A stretch of 64,000 nt of DNA from RHKX01 sp046330285 (GCA_046330285.1 JAXLSX010000005.1:62001-126000), one strand, 5' to 3'; positions 7,231 to 17,153 are shown, counted from the first letter of the stretch. Made by a program: numbers and translations. Notes: generated by a model from the letters alone, not told the origin.

Positions 7231-10200
7231 GTGAGGTTCCAGCCAAGCCAGTCTGCGCCGTCCCGTTGGGTAGCCTCGCGACGTGAGCATCGACGCGCGC
7301 AGCTGGCGGCTTTGAACGCGACCGAACTATTCGATCTGCTCGACGGGCTCGATGACAGCCGCGATGCCGGTGCCGACGGATCCGACGTCAGCCGTAGCAG
7401 GCTCGTAAACGGCATCGAGTACGCGCTTTCCGGCGCCGCTGAAGAGCGCAAGCTGCGGGCCATCTGGAAGCGGCGCCAAGGCGGAGGCGCGACGCCGTTG
7501 ATGCTTGTCGCGCTGGGCGATAGCGGAGATGGATTACGAGTGCTCGGACCGGTTGGGGACGGACCGTTGCGAAGTGTTCGAGCCGAGAGCCTCGCGGAGC
7601 TTGTGCGCCGGACCGTCGGCATGGGTGACCTCGAGTCGCAGCGGTTTGTCGCCGCCGAAATTGACCGGCTCGATTCGGAGCGCATCGCCGGCGTCGTCGT
7701 ACGCGGGCTTGGGACTGAGCACCTATTCGCCACCCGCTTGCCCTCCTCGCACCGATGGACGGCTCTCGATGAGGCGGCGCCCATCGAGGGCAAGCGCGAG
7801 TGGCGGGACATCCTTACCGAGCTTGGCTATGAGCTAGAGCGGCTCCCGCGCCGTGGCTGGTTGGCCCGCCATGAGGACAGGGTGATCATGGTTGTCCATC
7901 CGAAGGGGTCCGCAAGCGAATTTGCCCGCCTCGACGAGGGCTCGCGCCTGCCCGAGGGCGCCCTGCTTGCAGACTGCGAACACCACGGCGCTCCTTATGG
8001 GCTGATGGTGGCTGGGTCTCGCCTTCGCCTACTACGGGCTACCGGCGAGGAGAGTGGCCAGGCGACCCGCTTTCTCGAGCTTGACGCGTCGTTGATCGAA
8101 CCCGACCGACGGCCGCTTCTCGGTCTGCTTTCCCCTGTCTACCTAGCAGAGGGGGAGTTCACCGCGCTGCTGGCGGAAGCTCGTGATTACGGTGCGAAGT
8201 TGCGCTTGCGGCTTGATCGCGCTCTGCGCCAAGACGTTCTCCCGATCCTTGGTCGCGAACTCGGCCGTTGGGCAACCGCTAGCAACCTCGACATCGCAGA
8301 CGAGGAGGCCCGGAAGGAGCTCGAAGCTGCCTCGCTCACCTTCGTCTTCCGCCTGTTGTTCCTGCTCTATGCCGAAAGTGCCGGCCATCTTCCGATGGCC
8401 AATCAGACGTACCAGCAGCGCAGCATGACCCGGATAGCTCAGCGCGCTGCCGAGGAGGCCGACAACGCAGACCCCGCCTCGACGTCGCTCTGGGACGACA
8501 TCGCGGGCCTCGTCAAGGCAATGAGGCGTGGTCAGCGTGCCTGGGGTGTCCCCGCCTACAACGGTGCTCTCTTCGCCGAGGATGGGTTCGAGGGCGCCGA
8601 GCTGCTCGAACGTGCGGCGATCGGCGACGCTGCGCTCGGCAAGGCGCTCGTCGCACTGGCCCGCGACACTGACGAGGACGGTAACGATGTCGGTGTCGAC
8701 TTCTCCGGCCTCGAAATCGGCCACCTCGGTCACATCTACGAGGGCCTCTTGTCGCTGAGGTTGACGATTGCCGACCGTGACTTCGACTACGACGAACGCT
8801 CCGACCGCTACGTCCCCGATGACGAAGACGGCAAGATTGACGTCGCTGCCGGCGACCTCTTCTGGCTGACCAACGAGGGAGGTCGCAAGGGGGGCGGTGT
8901 CTACTACACCCGCACCGAGCTCGTTCGACACCTTGTTCGCGGCTCGGTTCGACCGGCGTTCCGGAACCACGTCGACCGGATTCGTGAGCTGGCAGAGACT
9001 GACCCTGCTGCCGCCGCCGCGAAGCTGTTCGACTTCTACGTTCTCGACCCCGCCTGCGGCTCTGCTCATTTCCTCGTCGAGGTGGCGGACGAGATTGCCG
9101 ACCAGATCGCGGAGTTGCTCGGCGATATTGCCCTGCCTGCGATTCGAGATCAACTCGAGGAACTGCGGGCGGCCGCCGGTACGTCCCTTTCCGTGGAGAT
9201 CGACGACGCGGCCCTGCTCAAGAGGCTCGTGCTCAAGCGCTGTGTTTACGGCGTTGACCTCTCGCCGATGGGTGCCGAGATCGCCAAGGTATCGCTGTGG
9301 CTCGCGACGTTCGTCCCCGGCCTCTCACTCGCTTATCTCGATCACAACATCCAGGTCGGAAACTCACTGATCGGAGTGGCGCGGCCGGAGGCGATGGCGC
9401 CACCAGGTGAGGAGCGAGGCACTGAGGCACTTTTCGGCGACCCGATCGTCGACGCGATCAGAGCAGGGGCTACCGAGGCGGCGAAGCTACGAGGAATCGC
9501 GGATCGCACGCCCGAGGAGGTGCGCGCCAGCGCCGCTGCCGCGGCGAAGCTCGACGCGGCCGTTGCCGGGGTTCGCCGCGTCCTAGATCTCTGGACTGCG
9601 GAGCCGCTCGGGCTCGAGGGCGCTCGAGAGGAGGTCAACGCTAAGGGCGAGGGGATCATCGGGGGAGGAGGGTCCCTGCTCGCGGAGCGTGCGGCGGACC
9701 TGGCTCGGGAGAACCATGCTTTTCACTGGCCGCTCGAGGTGGCCGAAGCGTTCGCTCGGGGGCGGCCGGGGTTCGATGTTGTGGTCGGGAACCCTCCATG
9801 GGATGAGGTGGATGTGGAGGAGCTGGCGTTCTATGCGCGATACAAGCCCGGGCTCCGGGCGCTCGGTGCGAGGGAGCGTGAGGAGGCTCTCGTAACGCTT
9901 AAGCGAGAGCGTCCGGAACTTGCCGAGCGATTCGAGTCGGAGCGTCTCGAGCTCGCTGCGATGCGTGCCTATCTCGGACCTGGCTCCGGGTATTCAACAG
10001 GCGCGGGGGACCCGGACCTCTACAAGTTCTTCTGCCAGCGCTACCGAGAGCTACTGCGTGACGGCGGGCGGCTCGGGGTCGTCTTGCCGCGTTCCGCGTT
10101 CGTAGCAAAGGGTTCAGCCGACTTTCGCCGCTGGCTCTTCGAAGAGGTCGCGCCACAGCGGGTGGACTTCTTGCTCAACAATCGCAACTGGGCCTTCGAC

Positions 10201-11238
10201 ATCCATCCGCAGTACACCGTTGCGTTGCTAGCGGCCGAGCGCCGCAAGCCGGAAATGGATGAGCCATTCACAGTCGCAGGAGTTGCTGTCTCGGCGGCCG
10301 AGTTCGAGGCACAGGCGGAATCCCCGGGTCTGCGCGTCGCTCGAGCTGCACTCGGCCCCGAACGCGAAGTGCCGCTGCTACCAAGCCAGGCCCACGCCGA
10401 TTTACTCGCGAAGCTGCGAGGGACTGATAGTCCATTTCCGTTGGGTTCAGGCCGTTGGGCCTGCTTCGCAACCGAAGGCGACCTCCACGAAACAAATGAC
10501 AAACGGCTTTGGCAAGGAGCAGAGTCCGGACGACCGCTATGGAAGGGCGAGAGCTTCGAGCAGTTCGACCCGCATGGCAGGGAGGCGCGTGTTTGTCCTG
10601 TGACGGAGGACGTTCTCAAGCGAGCGAGGAAGTCTCGTCCCGGTGCATCGTCAATGCTTGCCGACGAGGTCTCGTTAGCTGAACGCCGAGGAGCTGTGAG
10701 GCGAACCCTCGACCAAGCCCGAATTGCCTATCGGCGGGTGACGAACAGGACCAACTCGCGGACGGTACTCGCGTGCCTTGTCCCTCCGATGCACCTCCTT
10801 ACGAACGCCGCGCCGTACCTCTCGTTCGTTAAGGGAGATGCGACATCAACAGCCGCCTGCTTGGCGCTTATGAACTCCCTAGCCTTTGACTGGCAGGTAC
10901 GGCGTTTCGTTGAGATGAACCTCAACATCTTCATTCTGGAGGGCCTGCGACTCCCAACGCTCGACGATGAAAGCTTCGTTGCTCTCGCCGGAGCTGCGGC
11001 GCGTCTCTCTTCCCCGGACGACCGTTTCGCCGATTTCGCGGCGGCGACCGGCGTCGAATGCGGGCATCTGAGCGAAGACGAGCGGATCGGGCTTCGAGTG
11101 GAGATCGACGCCCAAGTCGCCCGCGCTTGGGATCTGAATGCCGACGAGCTCGAGCTGGTGTTCTCTGACTTCACGCTCGACGCGGTGCCCGAGGCCTACC
11201 GAGAAGCCGTCAGGCAACGCTTTTCCGAGCTGAAGTAG
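7231..11238 (+). CDS. Eco57I/PglX-like adenine-specific DNA methyltransferase
   Basis: About 1335 aa. The N-terminal 480 residues carry no motif I recognise. The m6A methyltransferase core has the pre-core GGVYYTRTELVRHLV, motif I LDPACGSAHFL (about 606-616) and motif IV VVGNPPWDEV (about 850-859). The region after about 900 is probably the target-recognition domain (RLGVVLPRSAFVAKG then NNRNWAFDIH). Size and order match methylases of type IIG, BREX (PglX) and DISARM (DrmMI). It methylates adenine, presumably to mark host DNA and perhaps to aid recognition. Seven bases separate it from the PLD-helicase gene, so the two form an operon. The start is uncertain: GTG 7231 is placed after the oppositely oriented small gene; TTG 7312 is also possible. 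No nuclease motif is visible, so cutting probably comes from the partner. Confidence 0.85.
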   Translation: MRFQPSQSAPSRWVASRREHRRAQLAALNATELFDLLDGLDDSRDAGADGSDVSRSRLVNGIEYALSGAAEERKLRAIWKRRQGGGATPLMLVALGDSGDGLRVLGPVGDGPLRSVRAESLAELVRRTVGMGDLESQRFVAAEIDRLDSERIAGVVVRGLGTEHLFATRLPSSHRWTALDEAAPIEGKREWRDILTELGYELERLPRRGWLARHEDRVIMVVHPKGSASEFARLDEGSRLPEGALLADCEHHGAPYGLMVAGSRLRLLRATGEESGQATRFLELDASLIEPDRRPLLGLLSPVYLAEGEFTALLAEARDYGAKLRLRLDRALRQDVLPILGRELGRWATASNLDIADEEARKELEAASLTFVFRLLFLLYAESAGHLPMANQTYQQRSMTRIAQRAAEEADNADPASTSLWDDIAGLVKAMRRGQRAWGVPAYNGALFAEDGFEGAELLERAAIGDAALGKALVALARDTDEDGNDVGVDFSGLEIGHLGHIYEGLLSLRLTIADRDFDYDERSDRYVPDDEDGKIDVAAGDLFWLTNEGGRKGGGVYYTRTELVRHLVRGSVRPAFRNHVDRIRELAETDPAAAAAKLFDFYVLDPACGSAHFLVEVADEIADQIAELLGDIALPAIRDQLEELRAAAGTSLSVEIDDAALLKRLVLKRCVYGVDLSPMGAEIAKVSLWLATFVPGLSLAYLDHNIQVGNSLIGVARPEAMAPPGEERGTEALFGDPIVDAIRAGATEAAKLRGIADRTPEEVRASAAAAAKLDAAVAGVRRVLDLWTAEPLGLEGAREEVNAKGEGIIGGGGSLLAERAADLARENHAFHWPLEVAEAFARGRPGFDVVVGNPPWDEVDVEELAFYARYKPGLRALGAREREEALVTLKRERPELAERFESERLELAAMRAYLGPGSGYSTGAGDPDLYKFFCQRYRELLRDGGRLGVVLPRSAFVAKGSADFRRWLFEEVAPQRVDFLLNNRNWAFDIHPQYTVALLAAERRKPEMDEPFTVAGVAVSAAEFEAQAESPGLRVARAALGPEREVPLLPSQAHADLLAKLRGTDSPFPLGSGRWACFATEGDLHETNDKRLWQGAESGRPLWKGESFEQFDPHGREARVCPVTEDVLKRARKSRPGASSMLADEVSLAERRGAVRRTLDQARIAYRRVTNRTNSRTVLACLVPPMHLLTNAAPYLSFVKGDATSTAACLALMNSLAFDWQVRRFVEMNLNIFILEGLRLPTLDDESFVALAGAAARLSSPDDRFADFAAATGVECGHLSEDERIGLRVEIDAQVARAWDLNADELELVFSDFTLDAVPEAYREAVRQRFSELK

Positions 11239-11245
11239 GTGCTCG

Positions 11246-14200
11246 GTGGCGCTCCCCTACATTCTCGACAACCGCACCGAGGAAACTCTCCACGCCAATG
11301 GTTTGCGGTCGCTGGTTGAGAACCATTCGGGCGACCCGCTTTCGGTCGCGACTGGCTATGTGAACTTAGGCGGGCTGCACGAGTTGGCCGAGCTTGCCGA
11401 CGGCCGCTCAACGCGACTGATGCTTGGCGCCGAGCCCGATCCGGGTCTAGGCGTACCTCCTCCTCCGCGAGAACTCTTTCAGGCGCAGCTTGCGGCGCTC
11501 GGCGACGAGCGCGACTACTCCCGATTCCCACCATCGCGTGCCGGCGAGCGGCTGGCGGCGATCGAAGAGTGGCTCCAGCGTCCAGAAGTCGAAGTCCGCC
11601 GCTACACGCAGAAGTTCCTGCACGGCAAGGCCTATCTACTTGGCACCGAGGAGCTTCCCCGGGCCGCGCTGGTCACGTCAGCGAATCTCACCGCAGCGGG
11701 TATGCACTCGAACATGGAGCTCGGGCTCACCTCTTACGGCGCTCCGGGAGCCGACCAGGCGATCTCTTGGTTCGATGAGCTCTGGGCCGATGCGACCCCC
11801 TTTGAAGATGACCTGCGGGGGTTGCTCTTCCCGATCCACGGCCCAGTCGATCCCCGTGACGTCTATTTGCGAGCGCTGCTCGAGCTCCATCGGCCTCCTG
11901 AAGAGGATCGAGCGCGCGGGACGCAGCCGACCGGGCTCGAACTGGCCGACTTCCAGCGCGACGGCTACGAGCGCGCCCGGGCGATCGCCCGGGCCCACGG
12001 CGGTGTCGTCTTCGCCGATGGCGTCGGCACCGGTAAGACGGAGATCGGGCTCGCTTTCATTGAGGAGCGGATAAAAGAGGATGGCGTCTACGCGCTGATC
12101 GTCTGCCCGGCGCAGCTGAAGAAGCGCTGGCAAGATCGGGTGACGGAATCGAAGCTCTCGGCACAAGTGATCTCGTTCAACGAGCTCGCCGCTGACGAGC
12201 AGCTCGTCCCCGAAGCCGCGAACGCACACCGGGTGCTGACGGTCGGGCGCGACTACTACCGGCTGATCGTCGTCGACGAGGCCCACGCGTTGCGAAACGA
12301 GGACACGACCTGGTACCGGGCGATGGAGCGCTTGCTCGGTGGGACCGAGAAGCAGGTCGTGTTGCTCTCGGCAACGCCGATCAACAACGGCCTCTGGGAC
12401 CTCTACAACCTCGTCATGTTGTTCGCTCGCCACGACCGCGGGCTGGCGAGCGCTGGGATCGACTCAATCCGTGAGCTGTTTCTGGCCGCGGGAGCGAACG
12501 AACGCGATCCGGAGAGCCTCGCACCCGAGGTGCTCTACCCGATCGCCGATGCGGTCAGCGTCCGCCGCGACCGCGCCTTCATCGCGCGCGAGTACCCGGG
12601 GGCGTCGTTCCCGGACGGGACTCCGGTCCGTTTTCCCGAGCCGACGCTCGTTACCGAGCGGTACGACCTCGACGGCGCCCATCCGGGCCTCCTTCATACC
12701 GTTGTCGAAGCGATCGATGGACTGACAATGGCCCGCTACCGGCCGAGCGCCTACCGGCTCGGTGGCGAGGAGCAGTCGATGGAAGCTCAGCTCGGCGGCC
12801 TCCTGCGGTCAGGGATCCTAAAGCGGTTTGAGTCCTGCTGGCGGGCGTGTCTGGAGACCGTCGAGACGATGATCGGTGCCCACGACGCGTTCCTGGTCGG
12901 CTGGGGGCAGGGTCAGGTCTTGGCTGGCGACGCGCTTCGTGAGGCGGCGGCCGCGGACGTCGACGAGTCGGGACTCGCGGCTTGGATCGAGGAGGCGCTG
13001 GAAGGTGGCGCCGACTCGATCCCGCGGGAGGAGTTCAGCCCGGAGTATGCGGATGTCGTTGCCGCAGACCGTGAGTTGCTGGTTCGGATCCGCGACGAAC
13101 TGGCAGACCTGGACGCCGCCTCAGACCCGAAGCTCAAGGCATTGCGCGAGATTCTCGAGAGCTCTCCGGCGGACAAGGTTTGCGTGTTCGCCACCTATGC
13201 GGCGACGATCCGCTACCTCGACGAGAACCTGCCCGAGGAGATCGGCGGCCGCGTGCGAGTGACCGTAATCGGCAACGAGACCTCGCCCGACCAGCGGCTC
13301 GCGGCGCTCGGGCGGTTCGCGCCGAGGACGGTCGTGCGCGAGGACTACGAGCCGGCCGAAGGCGAGGTCGACTTGCTGCTTTCGACGGACGTGCTGAGCG
13401 AGGGCCAGAACCTCCAGCAGGCGCAAGCGGTCATCTCCTACGACATGCCATGGAACCCGCAAAGGGTGGTACAGAGAAATGGGCGAGTGATCCGGCTGAA
13501 GAGCGATCACGACGAGGTGCTCCTTACGACGATGCTGCCCGAGCCCGGCGAGCTCGAGGAACTGCTCGGCCTCGAGGCACGCATTCAGTCCAAGATCAAG
13601 GCGGCTGGCCTGTACGGAATGGAGTCAGGCGTCATCGACGGGCTCGGCGACGCCGCTTCCGACGGCGACCTTGAGCTGCGCAACTTCGCCGAGCGACTGC
13701 AGGACGGCGACGAGTCCCTGCTCGATGACGCTGAGGAGGAATCGGGAGCTTTCGTGGGCGAGGAGCTCCGGAGGATGATTGACCGCGCGGCCGCCGAGGG
13801 CGAGATCGCCCGTGTGTTGGCGATGCCGTGGGGGATAGGGGCTTGCTTTCGGCAGCAGCCCGATGGCCGTTCGCAGGGGCCGCCAGGAGTCTTCTTTGCG
13901 ACACGAACGAAACCGATGGCTGACGCCGAGGAAGGTTTCCGCTACTGGCGGCACATACCGTTTTCGGCCAACGAGGACGGGGAGCGCAAGCCGATGTCGC
14001 TCGACCTTGAAATCCTCCGGGTGATCGACCCAGGCGGGGGAGAGGCGGACGATTCGATCGAGGGCGTTGATCTCGAGGCTGCCTGGTCAATTGCCTCCGA
14101 GAGCATCGTCGCCGCTCACAACGAGCGCAGTGACCTGCGGGCGAGACAGGAGTCGGTCGGCCCACGCCAGCGCTGGGCTCTCGAACTTCTACGTGATCCG

Positions 14201-14467
14201 ACGGTGGCTCTGCCGAGCCTCGATCGGGCCGAGCGGGCGATTGCGGCGCTCTCGGTCGAGCGGAGCTCAGCGGTTCGGCGGGCGCTCGGTCAAGTTCAGG
14301 AGAAGCTCGATGCCGCCGAGATCAGCCGCAACGAGGCGGCAGCAGCCGTCATCGAGACCGTCGTGGCATTCGGCCTGCGCAAGGTCGAGACGCTGCCGCC
14401 GGTCGAGAAGATCACAGTGGACGACCTCGGCGTGGTCTGCTGGATGGCAGTTCTTGGCCCCGAATAG
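11246..14467 (+). CDS. PLD-nuclease/SNF2-type helicase fusion (defence)
   Basis: A 1073-aa protein from GTG. N-terminal phospholipase-D-type nuclease domain (about 1-200) with the half-site H126-G-K128 followed by TSAN (144-147). A superfamily 2 SNF2-like helicase follows: motif I GVGTGKT (259-265), DEAH (344-347), LLSATP (373-378), then DVLSEGQNLQQAQ and QRNGRVIR in the second lobe. The C-terminal 300 residues are unassigned. A single HKD half-site implies a dimeric nuclease, as in other PLD restriction enzymes. Coupled with the methyltransferase seven bases upstream, it looks like the ATP-driven translocase/nuclease half of a restriction-type system. It resembles DrmD/DrmC functions of DISARM fused in one chain, but no drmA or drmB is present. 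Confidence 0.88.
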   Translation: MALPYILDNRTEETLHANGLRSLVENHSGDPLSVATGYVNLGGLHELAELADGRSTRLMLGAEPDPGLGVPPPPRELFQAQLAALGDERDYSRFPPSRAGERLAAIEEWLQRPEVEVRRYTQKFLHGKAYLLGTEELPRAALVTSANLTAAGMHSNMELGLTSYGAPGADQAISWFDELWADATPFEDDLRGLLFPIHGPVDPRDVYLRALLELHRPPEEDRARGTQPTGLELADFQRDGYERARAIARAHGGVVFADGVGTGKTEIGLAFIEERIKEDGVYALIVCPAQLKKRWQDRVTESKLSAQVISFNELAADEQLVPEAANAHRVLTVGRDYYRLIVVDEAHALRNEDTTWYRAMERLLGGTEKQVVLLSATPINNGLWDLYNLVMLFARHDRGLASAGIDSIRELFLAAGANERDPESLAPEVLYPIADAVSVRRDRAFIAREYPGASFPDGTPVRFPEPTLVTERYDLDGAHPGLLHTVVEAIDGLTMARYRPSAYRLGGEEQSMEAQLGGLLRSGILKRFESCWRACLETVETMIGAHDAFLVGWGQGQVLAGDALREAAAADVDESGLAAWIEEALEGGADSIPREEFSPEYADVVAADRELLVRIRDELADLDAASDPKLKALREILESSPADKVCVFATYAATIRYLDENLPEEIGGRVRVTVIGNETSPDQRLAALGRFAPRTVVREDYEPAEGEVDLLLSTDVLSEGQNLQQAQAVISYDMPWNPQRVVQRNGRVIRLKSDHDEVLLTTMLPEPGELEELLGLEARIQSKIKAAGLYGMESGVIDGLGDAASDGDLELRNFAERLQDGDESLLDDAEEESGAFVGEELRRMIDRAAAEGEIARVLAMPWGIGACFRQQPDGRSQGPPGVFFATRTKPMADAEEGFRYWRHIPFSANEDGERKPMSLDLEILRVIDPGGGEADDSIEGVDLEAAWSIASESIVAAHNERSDLRARQESVGPRQRWALELLRDPTVALPSLDRAERAIAALSVERSSAVRRALGQVQEKLDAAEISRNEAAAAVIETVVAFGLRKVETLPPVEKITVDDLGVVCWMAVLGPE

Positions 14468-14646
14468 CTCATGGTGCGAGAGCGCCGCCCACTGAGCAGA
14501 GCCGGTCGTCGGCGATTTCACACAAGTGCGGTTCGGGACTACGCCGTGGAGCGTGTTTCCAAAGACGGGGTGGGTCCTGGGACTCGTAAACAGAAGCTTT
14601 CGCAGAGCGATCAGGAACATCCGAGGTCCAGAGGAGACTAGGAGGG

Positions 14647-15639
14647 ATGGAAATCCCATCCATCGGCGCAAAGCAGCGGACCACGCTGGTAATACTTGGC
14701 GCGGGGGCGACTCGAGGGGCTTCTTTCGTGGACCCAGACTCCCCGGTGTGCCCTCCGTTGGACCGTGACTTCTTCCAGGTCCTGCAAATGTCTGCCGCTG
14801 GGCGTACTCCCGAAGGGCGGGCACTTGTTGACCACGTGCGTACCGTGTATGGGCCTGGACTTGAGGTCGGTCTCGAGACAGTTTTCAACAATCTCGATGC
14901 TGCGCGCACCTTTCATAGGGAGTTCAACGTCGACCGAGGCCGAATCTTGCAGGAGCCGGCCCGACTGATCGGCAACTTGCGAACGGCGCTGCCGCACCTG
15001 TTGGGAGAGACGATCACGGGACGGTGCGAATACCACTCCGCGTTGGCGGAGCGCCTACACGTGGGGGACGTGGTTGTCTCGCTGAATTACGACTGCGTGA
15101 TGGATGATGTGTTCCGCGAGCACGGAGGGTTCCGCTTCGACCCTGACCGCGGCGGCTACGGCCTTGACGTTCAGAGCGGGGCGGCTGACTGGCGCAAGAG
15201 CGGTCGCGGCAAGCGAGCAAAAGGCTCGATCTTGCTTCTGAAGCTCCACGGGTCGCTCAACTGGCGTGGTCCCGCGGTGCCCCTTCGGCTCAGGAAGGAG
15301 CCGTATGAGTCCGTCGCCGACGGCGTTATTGCCCCGCCGCTCACCAACAAACCTGTAACTGAGGAACCGTTCAGAACCATTTGGCGCGAAGCGCGTACGG
15401 CTGTGAGGCGAATGCGCCGGCTCGTCATCGTCGGATATTCAATGCCGGACGCAGATGGCCTCGTGAGGTCCCTCCTGGCAACCGACCTGAGCACCAGCCT
15501 GGAAGATGTGATCATCGTGGACCCGAGCGAGGCCACGCGCAGTAGGCACATCACCTTCTTCGCTCGAGTAGCAGGAGATGCAAGGGTCCTCACCCTCAAC
15601 TCCTTCAAGCAGCTGGCTGAGCTGTGTAGCGCCTCGTGA
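14647..15639 (+). CDS. SIR2-like domain protein (candidate NADase effector)
   Basis: A 330-aa protein. SIR2/Rossmann marks are VILGAGATRGAS (15-26), SLNYD (145-149), LLKLHGSLNW with the probable catalytic His at 201, and VIVGYSMPDAD (260-270). These match SIR2-like proteins that hydrolyse NAD in bacterial anti-phage systems. The N-terminal residues have no signal peptide. The start has a clear AGGAGG site five bases upstream. It follows the PLD-helicase in the same direction after 179 bp that show no gene, so it may be a third component or an independent one-gene abortive-infection module. Enzymatic role is inferred from the family. Confidence 0.8.
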   Translation: MEIPSIGAKQRTTLVILGAGATRGASFVDPDSPVCPPLDRDFFQVLQMSAAGRTPEGRALVDHVRTVYGPGLEVGLETVFNNLDAARTFHREFNVDRGRILQEPARLIGNLRTALPHLLGETITGRCEYHSALAERLHVGDVVVSLNYDCVMDDVFREHGGFRFDPDRGGYGLDVQSGAADWRKSGRGKRAKGSILLLKLHGSLNWRGPAVPLRLRKEPYESVADGVIAPPLTNKPVTEEPFRTIWREARTAVRRMRRLVIVGYSMPDADGLVRSLLATDLSTSLEDVIIVDPSEATRSRHITFFARVAGDARVLTLNSFKQLAELCSAS

Positions 15640-15746
15640 TCCTGGACCCTGCAGGGGCTCGACTGCCTTCGAGGCGACAGCTCTCCCGAGGTAACTACTG
15701 GCAACTGCTCTCCATAAGCCCACTTATCGGGCGGCCGGTTCGAGCC

Positions 15747-16439
15747 CTAGGTGGCCTGACCCACGATCCAAGGCATTCGGAACGGCGCGCGCCAATCATG
15801 CTGAACGATGGGCGTCACGTCGACCAGCGTCGAGGCGGTGAACAGCCCGTAGTACTTCTTGTAGAGGTCTCCAGCGACGTCAATCGCTGCGTGGATGTCG
15901 TCAAGCGTTGGGATGTCCTCGGCTTCCCGCGCCGCCACCTCCGGTGGGATGGGTCCTCGGGCCTCCGAATGGGCAACGTTCTCATTGACATAGGTGCGCA
16001 CCGAAGACGACGCAGCAGTGATCCTCTCGAGGTCCGTTGCGGGAATCGCAGCGTCGAGCGACTCGCCTTCGCCGTAATGGTTAGCCCACTGCTGACGAGC
16101 CAACCCAAGGATGTGCGCGTCCGCATCATCTCCCCAAAGACCAAACCACCAATCGAAGGTGATCCGCTCCGCATCATCCTTCAGTTCGCCGAGGAGTTTC
16201 GCCAAGCTGGCGACGTCGGGATGTGTGTCGGCTTGACGCCGCACGGCCATGGCCTGGGCCTCGGCGTAGATCTCGAACTGGAACTCCCAGAATGCTGACG
16301 GAGGGAGGTCAGGGTTGTCCTTGACGATCTCTTGAACGCCGTTCCAGATGTCCCGCCGATGGAACATCGCGTGGATGTTTGGGCCGATTGGGCTCTCGTC
16401 GATCCATCTGGTCCACTTGGCTATTCGCTGGTCCGACAT
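15747..16439 (-). CDS. Hypothetical protein, possibly AbiU2/HEPN-like
   Basis: A 230-aa, mostly helical, acidic protein with repeated Trp residues (FDWWFGLWGDDADAH). The C-terminus (IHAAIDVAGDLYKKYYGLF then DVTPIVQHDWRAPFRMPWI) resembles the end of the AbiU2-type HEPN domain, which is linked to abortive infection. The typical HEPN RxxxxH catalytic motif is not obvious, so this assignment is tentative. It is convergent with the SIR2-like gene. A CATGAT box eight bases before the ATG may be its -10. Confidence 0.6.
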   Translation of the reverse strand: MSDQRIAKWTRWIDESPIGPNIHAMFHRRDIWNGVQEIVKDNPDLPPSAFWEFQFEIYAEAQAMAVRRQADTHPDVASLAKLLGELKDDAERITFDWWFGLWGDDADAHILGLARQQWANHYGEGESLDAAIPATDLERITAASSSVRTYVNENVAHSEARGPIPPEVAAREAEDIPTLDDIHAAIDVAGDLYKKYYGLFTASTLVDVTPIVQHDWRAPFRMPWIVGQAT

Positions 16440-16564
16440 GGCCTCAAATCATGGCTCCGAGTTGGACTCCATCCGCTTTGGCTGGGCTTTCTTTGGAAGG
16501 ACGAACATTGAAACCGGAGCTACGTCCGGAGCCGCTGCGCGCTTAACGGGAAGCCTCCGTGAGG

Positions 16565-17005
16565 CTATGCGCCGTCGGCCGAGCCGACCTCAGTTTCAAC
16601 TCCTTCCTTCAGTTCCTTTAGGGCCTCCCCGGCACCGAGCACGGACACCAGACTGCCGAGCACGACGTCAAGCCACCCGAGCCAACGCTTGAAAAGGCGG
16701 GGTGCGGGGCGGCCCTGCGTGCTTTCGCGAGCGCTGGCACGCGCAGCCTCGTATCCGGTCAGCTTGAATTCCAGTTCTGGACCCGATAGGCCGGCGCGGT
16801 CCAACTCCTCGTCGTACTCACCGCTGCCGATCCGCATCTCCATTACGTCGATGTCGTTGCGCGCGAGGGCCGCCTCCCATGCCGGCCATAGACGGTCGTA
16901 GACCTCAGCTGTGACGTAGGGCTGGGCGCCGTCGAAGATCCACGGCAAGTCAATGCGCAGCTGGGCTACGAACATCACAAGGCGATCCCGCTCGGCGGCG
17001 TCCAT
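16565..17005 (-). CDS. Hypothetical island protein
   Basis: A 146-aa protein with an acidic, Trp-containing N-terminal half (LPWIFDGAQPYVTAEVYDRLW) and a hydrophobic helix at about 109-127 (WLGWLDVVLGSLVSVLGAG), followed by an acidic tail (EALKELKEGVETE). It could be membrane-associated. No family recognised. The start is supported by TAGGAT six bases upstream (leaderless pattern). Confidence 0.62.
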   Translation of the reverse strand: MDAAERDRLVMFVAQLRIDLPWIFDGAQPYVTAEVYDRLWPAWEAALARNDIDVMEMRIGSGEYDEELDRAGLSGPELEFKLTGYEAARASARESTQGRPAPRLFKRWLGWLDVVLGSLVSVLGAGEALKELKEGVETEVGSADGA

Positions 17006-17011
17006 CGACTG

Positions 17012-17017
17012 ATCCTA
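17012..17017 (-). promoter_or_regulatory. -10 box TAGGAT, leaderless start of the 146-aa gene
   Basis: Minus-strand TAGGAT followed by six bases and ATG at 17005; no Shine-Dalgarno. Confidence 0.45.
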
Positions 17018-17075
17018 GCCCGGAAGCGGGTAAGGACTCACCGCCGTTTGCAGATGGATCGTCACCGCCAGGCGC

Positions 17076-17124
17076 ACCGCTCGACGATCCGTGCGTCGCA
17101 GCGAGAAACGATCGGGTCGCCTAT
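17076..17124. repeat. Third, degenerate copy of the att-like repeat
   Basis: About 49 bp aligning with the 53-bp end repeats in the same orientation, with three small gaps: GCTCGACGATCC, GTGCGTCGCAGCGAG and ATCGGGTC are shared. It lies 1.3 kb inside the right end, between the 146-aa gene and the glycosylase-like gene. It keeps the hairpin arms CGCT-CGACG and CGTCG-AGCG. It may be an old attachment site from a tandem insertion. Confidence 0.6.
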
Positions 17125-17153
17125 CGGATCTACCTGCGACCCACGGATGCAGC

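Noticed and set aside
7283..7315. GTG at 7283 as methyltransferase start
   Set aside because: It is in another frame and hits a stop after ten codons, with no sign of frameshift evidence beyond that.
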